Made by a program: the position numbers and the translations under genes. The notes under the pieces were generated by a model, which saw only the letters and a list, made by a program, of their open reading frames with translations, searched no databases and was not told the origin of the DNA. From the NCBI RefSeq assembly GCF_030936135.1, contig NC_082596.1, positions 73,252,888 to 73,316,887 on the forward strand: a stretch of DNA of 64,000 bases, in the 5' to 3' direction. Below are positions 60,241-64,000 of this stretch, piece after piece. The stretch is from Gavia stellata (taxonomy: Eukaryota > Chordata > Aves > Gaviiformes > Gaviidae). Each line of letters starts with the position of its first letter. The stretch's first letter is position 1.

Positions 60241-62324
60241 CCTGCCCCAGCTGCAGCACAGCATCCTTGCAGCACCAGGCCTTTGGCCACACGAGGCAGC
60301 TCAGCCACGGCAGTTTTGCTGCCCTGGGCCCAACTGCTGCAGAGGCAGTTGCCTCCTTTGCCCAGGCCTAGAGAGCAAGTAGATCCTCCCAGAGCATGGG
60401 GTAAATAAAAGCTACTGCAGTCTTAAAAAGACCCAGAAAACCCCACAGTAAACTGGAGGCGACCCCCCCGACCTCCGGTGTTCGCTGGACCAGCCACGTT
60501 TGGGGCAGGCAGCTGCACAGGAAAACAGGAGCTTGGCCTCTGGTGAACATCCTCATTCTTTCTGAGGGAGAGGACAGATGAAGCAAGGAAAATATGCTTT
60601 CCACCCACTAAAAAGACTAAGGGTAAAGCTTTGCCAGTTGGACGGTACCTTGCGAGTTGCTGGACAAGCTCACTTCCCGTTAATGTCAGTGGGATTTCTG
60701 TGGGAGCTTAGCAGGTGGCGTGCTGCAAGCCGTTACAGGGGTAACAGAGGGGGATGATAGGGGAACATATTAATGGAAATGCATGTGAGGCTGAAGCCAT
60801 CCGTGGTCTGTATTCAGTAAAGCATTCAGGTGATACCTCACAGATAGCAACGGTTGTACTTGAACAAATTAGTCCTTACCCTGGCTGCTGGCTTTCTGCT
60901 TTACAGATGTGGCAGTACTATTAGTCAAAATACATTCTCCCCACGTCTGAAATGGTATTCGTCACTGCTTCTCTTTTGAAATGCCTTTGTCCTCTTTGCA
61001 GTTTAAATTCAAGTTAGTGTGTTTATCTAGATAACGTCCCATAAGTACTATTAAATATATATGTACTCCTCAATTTTCACTTCTTCTAAAGTGAGAATGA
61101 AACATACTTTAAAACTACTCCGTGGCACAGACTAGCTCTTCACATATTTTCTCTTATATGCAGCCAGGTAAGTATTGCTCAGTTCTCTCACAGAAGGCAT
61201 TGATGAGAGCAGCAGGTCCACATGCTGTTCCCAAAAAAGAACCTAGTCGGATTGAACAACATTGTCCATGTCACTAGATCTTTTCTGTCTTCAGCTTCCT
61301 GCTAAAACAAATTAATTTCCATTGTTCCACATAGTAAACTGTTGTTGATCAATGTAAAGCTGAATGGTGCTGGTGGCTGACTCATCACTCTTGGCTTGAC
61401 TACTACACAGCCTAATGAGTAAAAGTGAGGTACTACCAACTAAGAAAAAAGGGCCAGTAGCTAACAAAGGAAGAAATAAGGAAAGAAAAGGGAATCTAGC
61501 AGCTATCGTATGGACAGAAAACATTAAGTCACTAATGTTTTTGCCAAGTCTAAGCTGTATTTACTTTTCTGATGCCGATTCATTCAGTAGGACACTTCTT
61601 AGGTTTTGAAAATGGAATGCATAAACACTGCGTGGTAGAAAGTACCTGAGAAGCAACATCTTAATATACAGCACAGAGCGTGTGGAGCATTTCTGACGGT
61701 GAGGGAGCCTGTGTTCCTAAACAGTTCCTAAACACTCCCAAAGAATGTTAAAAATATTTATAAGCGAGAACAAGCTGGTGAAATATGATTTTCTGAGCTG
61801 CTGTCTGCTTATTTAAAGCATAAATGATCCTACAGCAGTTCTATGTGTTTTCATATCAATGTTAAGCTTATCTTATAAACACATCTTTAGTACGTAAACT
61901 AAGTTAAAAACATCCATTCTAAAACTCGGATACAAAGAGAATGTGGCTTGGATGCTTACTGGCATGAAGAGAGATATCCTGTTTTATTCTTTTTTGTTCT
62001 GTGGTACAGTTGTAGCATTATCTGGTATCCAGGGCTTTGAAGGATCTATTGTAAGCATGTCAAAGACTTTTTAGATTACTTTGGTTTTGTAAATATTAGA
62101 TGACAAAAACTGAGGAATGAGTCCCACAGACTTTCATTAAACAATGTGTCCCATTATTGTTTTTCCTGTTTTGGAGTTGAAATTAAACTAGCATTAGTAA
62201 CACTTTGCATATTTATTCTTTCAATGAGAAAAAAATCTGTTCTAATAATTATCATGTCTAGAAATGTGCATACAAGATGCAGCTTAGACATTAACTGGTC
62301 ACCACTGCCTGCTGCTTGTGCACT
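60241..62324. other. Non-coding sequence, no gene seen
   Basis: The GC-rich left end changes to AT-rich sequence from about 60760. No coding exon, RNA gene or clear repeat was recognised. Confidence 0.5.
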
Positions 62325-62430
62325 CAGAGAGAAGAGGTGGCTTGCACAAGATCCCAATGTCCATGATGGAGCTCGGGTGAGACAGGACTGCTGTCCTGTG
62401 ATCAGTGTCTCACCTCTTTAGTGCCCTGGG
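62325..62430 (-). mobile_element. MIR-like CORE-SINE relic (antisense to plus strand)
   Basis: The plus strand reads agagaagaggtggcttgca, then caagatcc, then gatggagctcgggtgag, then acaggactgctgtcctg, and ends near cacctctttagtgccc. The order matches the antisense tRNA-related half of amniote MIR-type SINEs ('agaggttaagtgacttgcccaagg', 'cagagccgggaatagaacc', 'gactcccagtcc', 'tgctctaaccac'). Identity is low but the block order is right. The core and LINE-related tail are not visible here. Confidence 0.5.
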
Positions 62431-63229
62431 CAATCCAGGATTAACATGCTATGGGACAAGTCTTCCACTTGGCAGTTCTGCACACAGGAAGAGAGCATTC
62501 CCACAGCAAGTGGTAACTCGCCTAGCTGCCTTTCTGGCTAACACCCACTGGCTCAGAGAGCTAAGGGAGGTAAGTGCCACAGCTACAGGGCAGTTGGTGG
62601 AGTATGGGCATGAAAGCGATGTTGTTGGAGGCTAGGAATGGCTGAGCCGGAACTTGGAGTCCAAATTAAAACTTGACAAGAGTCTGAGGCTGGAACAAAG
62701 ATGCAGAAGTGAGAGGACAACACATCAGCAGCTTGTCATAAGAAAGAGGACAAAAAGAAAGAATGGGCAGAAAACCCTCTGCCCTCTTGCCCCTAGACTT
62801 AGTTTCAGGAAATCATGGTCATTCTAATGTTGGCATGTACTTGTCAGCACCCCCCAGCAAAAGTCCAAACTCTCCTCAGTCTCCTTCCTCTAAAGGGTAA
62901 CAACGTTCAGTTGCTATAGGTTATTCATCTGGCACCTCATGGTGCAAAGGTCAGTGTCCTGATGTAGAAGGTCTTGCCTTGCTGAAGACCATCTGGGTGT
63001 TAGAACGCCACTGGATGGTGGAATTCCTGCTTTTTTTAGCATAATTTTTAAAAAATCTGGGAAATCAGTACTTTTTTGTACTAATTAGTACTAATATTGT
63101 ACTAACTGGGAAAGGTAGAAGAATAGTCAGGTTGTGAAATGAAGCACTCAAAAACTACAAAGTATCATGATTAAGAGTTACCTGGTGATTTGATTTGATC
63201 CTGTTATGCATACTCATTAGGATATTTTA
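62431..63229. other. Intergenic sequence, no gene seen
   Basis: The stretch lies between a SINE relic and the inferred INO80C 3' end. Short purine-rich patches occur near 62690-62770 and the GTACTAAT repeat lies near its right end. I see no coding signal or structured RNA. Confidence 0.6.
63067..63105. repeat. Imperfect GTACTAAT tandem/palindromic repeat
   Basis: The motif gtacta occurs three times in under 40 bp (gtactaattagtactaat, then gtactaac). The middle part forms the palindrome gtactaattagtac. It is a small simple repeat just left of the INO80C polyadenylation signal. Confidence 0.6.
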
Positions 63230-63249
63230 AAAACAAGTTTGAGTCCAAC

Positions 63250-63255
63250 TTTATT
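63250..63255 (-). promoter_or_regulatory. Polyadenylation hexamer AATAAA for INO80C
   Basis: The plus strand reads tttatt here, giving AATAAA on the minus strand about 560 nt past the INO80C stop. It is the first canonical hexamer downstream of the coding exon. Use of this site is inferred. Confidence 0.5.
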
Positions 63256-63299
63256 TATGCTGACAGTTCTTCAATGCAAGTATTTGTGTGAAGCTGTTC

Positions 63300-63460
63300 A
63301 TTTCCACAATGCTCAGTACCATAAACAGTCACCACAATAGCAGCATTTACTAAGTATTTTAGCTTCATTTTACAGATGAGACAAACTTCTTCATAGCCAA
63401 GTGGCAAGTGCATCTGGCAAGGCAGGTTTAGAAGCTGGGATACCTTGGTATCTTTTCCTT
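63300..63460 (-). mobile_element. MIR-like CORE-SINE relic (antisense to plus strand)
   Basis: Plus-strand text around 63370 reads attttacagatgagacaaac, then a run resembling 'aagtggcaagtgcat', then 'agaagctgggatac'. This follows the antisense order of amniote MIR-type SINEs: the 'cagtttcctcatctgtaaaatg' block, the 'acttgcccaagg' block, and the 'agctgggattcgaacc' block near the tRNA-derived head. It is heavily decayed with several indels. The element lies inside the inferred INO80C 3' UTR in the same sense as that gene. A related amniote SINE family is possible. Confidence 0.6.
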
Positions 63461-63815
63461 AATTCAGACGACTCTTTCTTCTGAGCCAAAGCAGTACATA
63501 AAATATACAGGGTGGAGAAGAAATTCTGTCTCTACAGAAATTAATATAACTCAGACATTATGGTGCAGATACGTATCCTTAAGGTCTAAGTTATTCTGTT
63601 CACCAAACCAAATTGCTTACAAATTGGCAAACTAACAAATCTCAGCATTTATCAAAATTAAATCCATATGTTCTTCAAATCCATGTATCATCAACTACTT
63701 CCAGATGTAAATAACCAAGGGTAGTTTTAAAGAACCTCAGTCCCGCAGTCAGTTTCCATCGTGATTCTCAAAATTAGCACTGTTCACAAGTGATATACAA
63801 CAATATTTGGTCTCT

Positions 63816-63947
63816 TCAGGAAACAATACTTGTTGCTTTCCTTAGAGCCAGGTATCCTGTAACCACGTCTGAAGGTAGCATCCGAATATAGGCAAATTCT
63901 TCAATAGTACTAAATCTCAGCTTGCTCTGGGGATCTGTGTAATTTGC
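63816..63947 (-). CDS. INO80C: INO80C (IES6 homologue), terminal coding exon, partial gene
   Basis: This is the last coding exon of INO80 complex subunit C, a small nuclear subunit of the INO80 ATP-dependent nucleosome remodeller (yeast Ies6), which works with the actin-related protein Arp5. Read on the minus strand, it encodes 43 residues starting ANYTDPQSKLRFSTIEEF and ending with a TGA at 63818-63816. The acceptor AG lies at 63949-63948 behind a pyrimidine-rich tract, and the exon opens in phase 0 with a GCA alanine codon. From memory, the human protein (192 residues) ends in the same block; this copy differs at three sites: Ala for Ser before YI, Met for Arg in IRMLP, and a final Ser instead of Pro. 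The segment belongs to the conserved C-terminal YL1-C-type region. Upstream exons lie beyond the window. Nothing suggests a processed pseudogene, since a splice site is present. The family assignment is very secure. Confidence 0.95.
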   Translation of the reverse strand, partial: ANYTDPQSKLRFSTIEEFAYIRMLPSDVVTGYLALRKATSIVS

Positions 63948-64000
63948 CTGAAAAAGAAACAATGGCAGAGACACTATTCAAAGAACATCTCGAAACAGAA
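63948..64000 (-). other. INO80C: INO80C last intron, 3' part with splice acceptor
   Basis: On the minus strand these bases end in a pyrimidine-rich stretch followed by CAG directly before the coding exon, which is a normal U2-type acceptor. The intron continues past the right end of the window, so neither its donor nor its length can be seen. Confidence 0.85.

Larger units (their letters stand above)
63230..63815 (-). other. INO80C: INO80C probable 3' UTR
   Basis: This is minus-strand sequence after the INO80C stop codon, AT-rich and without a conserved reading frame. The left boundary is inferred from the first canonical AATAAA after the stop (63255-63250) plus the usual 10-30 nt to cleavage; no AATAAA or ATTAAA was seen between it and the stop. 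An ancient CORE-SINE relic (63300-63460) and a GTACTAAT-type repeat just outside (63067-63105) lie in or next to it. Alternative polyadenylation further left is possible. Confidence 0.55.

Noticed and set aside
59906..60382. Overlapping ORFs on both strands with hexapeptide repeats
   Set aside because: They come from an 18-bp minisatellite in GC-rich DNA, which opens several frames at once.
1..64000. CRISPR array, operon, phage, tRNA, rRNA or snRNA genes
   Set aside because: No regularly spaced repeats, no bacterial gene structure, and no A/B-box tRNA, 5S, U6 or 7SK signature was seen on either strand.

Overview
This window is vertebrate, and almost certainly avian, nuclear DNA. Four fragments of CR1 LINE retrotransposons keep typical avian 3' ends (about 1243-1862, 13407-13756, 22433-22541 and 47988-48191, all plus strand), and a fifth short 3' end lies on the minus strand at 23353-23408. 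No prokaryotic or viral gene organisation is present: there are no operons, no ribosome-binding sites and no long ORFs beyond what random sequence gives. The species cannot be fixed from this sequence alone.

The only host protein-coding sequence I can identify is at the extreme right edge: the terminal coding exon of INO80C (IES6 homologue, a subunit of the INO80 chromatin remodeller), minus strand, 63816-63947. It has an intact splice acceptor, a stop codon, and a first canonical polyadenylation hexamer about 560 nt downstream. The rest of the gene lies beyond the right end of the window. The remaining ~63 kb reads as intergenic DNA (or introns and UTRs of a gene whose coding exons I could not recognise). 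In human, the gene on this side of INO80C's 3' end, past a zinc-finger cluster, is MAPRE2; I looked for its peptide signatures and did not find them.

Repeat layers, oldest to youngest: (i) a badly decayed CR1/L2/L3-type LINE whose reverse-transcriptase blocks can still be read in order across several frameshifts (about 17086-17960); (ii) ancient MIR-like CORE-SINE relics (3600-3742, 62325-62430, 63300-63460, all antisense) and one L2-type LINE 3' end (4045-4150); (iii) avian CR1 fragments, one of which carries an 84-bp G/T-rich expansion inside its 3' UTR; (iv) microsatellites, an 18-bp minisatellite and several two-copy tandem duplications. A diverged repeat I cannot assign to a family occurs twice in the same orientation (46470-46640 and 49808-49980).

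Other structure includes small CpG-dense patches (32288-32426, 34430-34525, 51575-51742), two G-quadruplex-type runs, and a few stretches that look like conserved non-coding regulatory DNA by texture only. I found no evidence for a novel protein system; the most informative items are the INO80C exon, the fossil RT, the unassigned repeat pair and the CpG patches.
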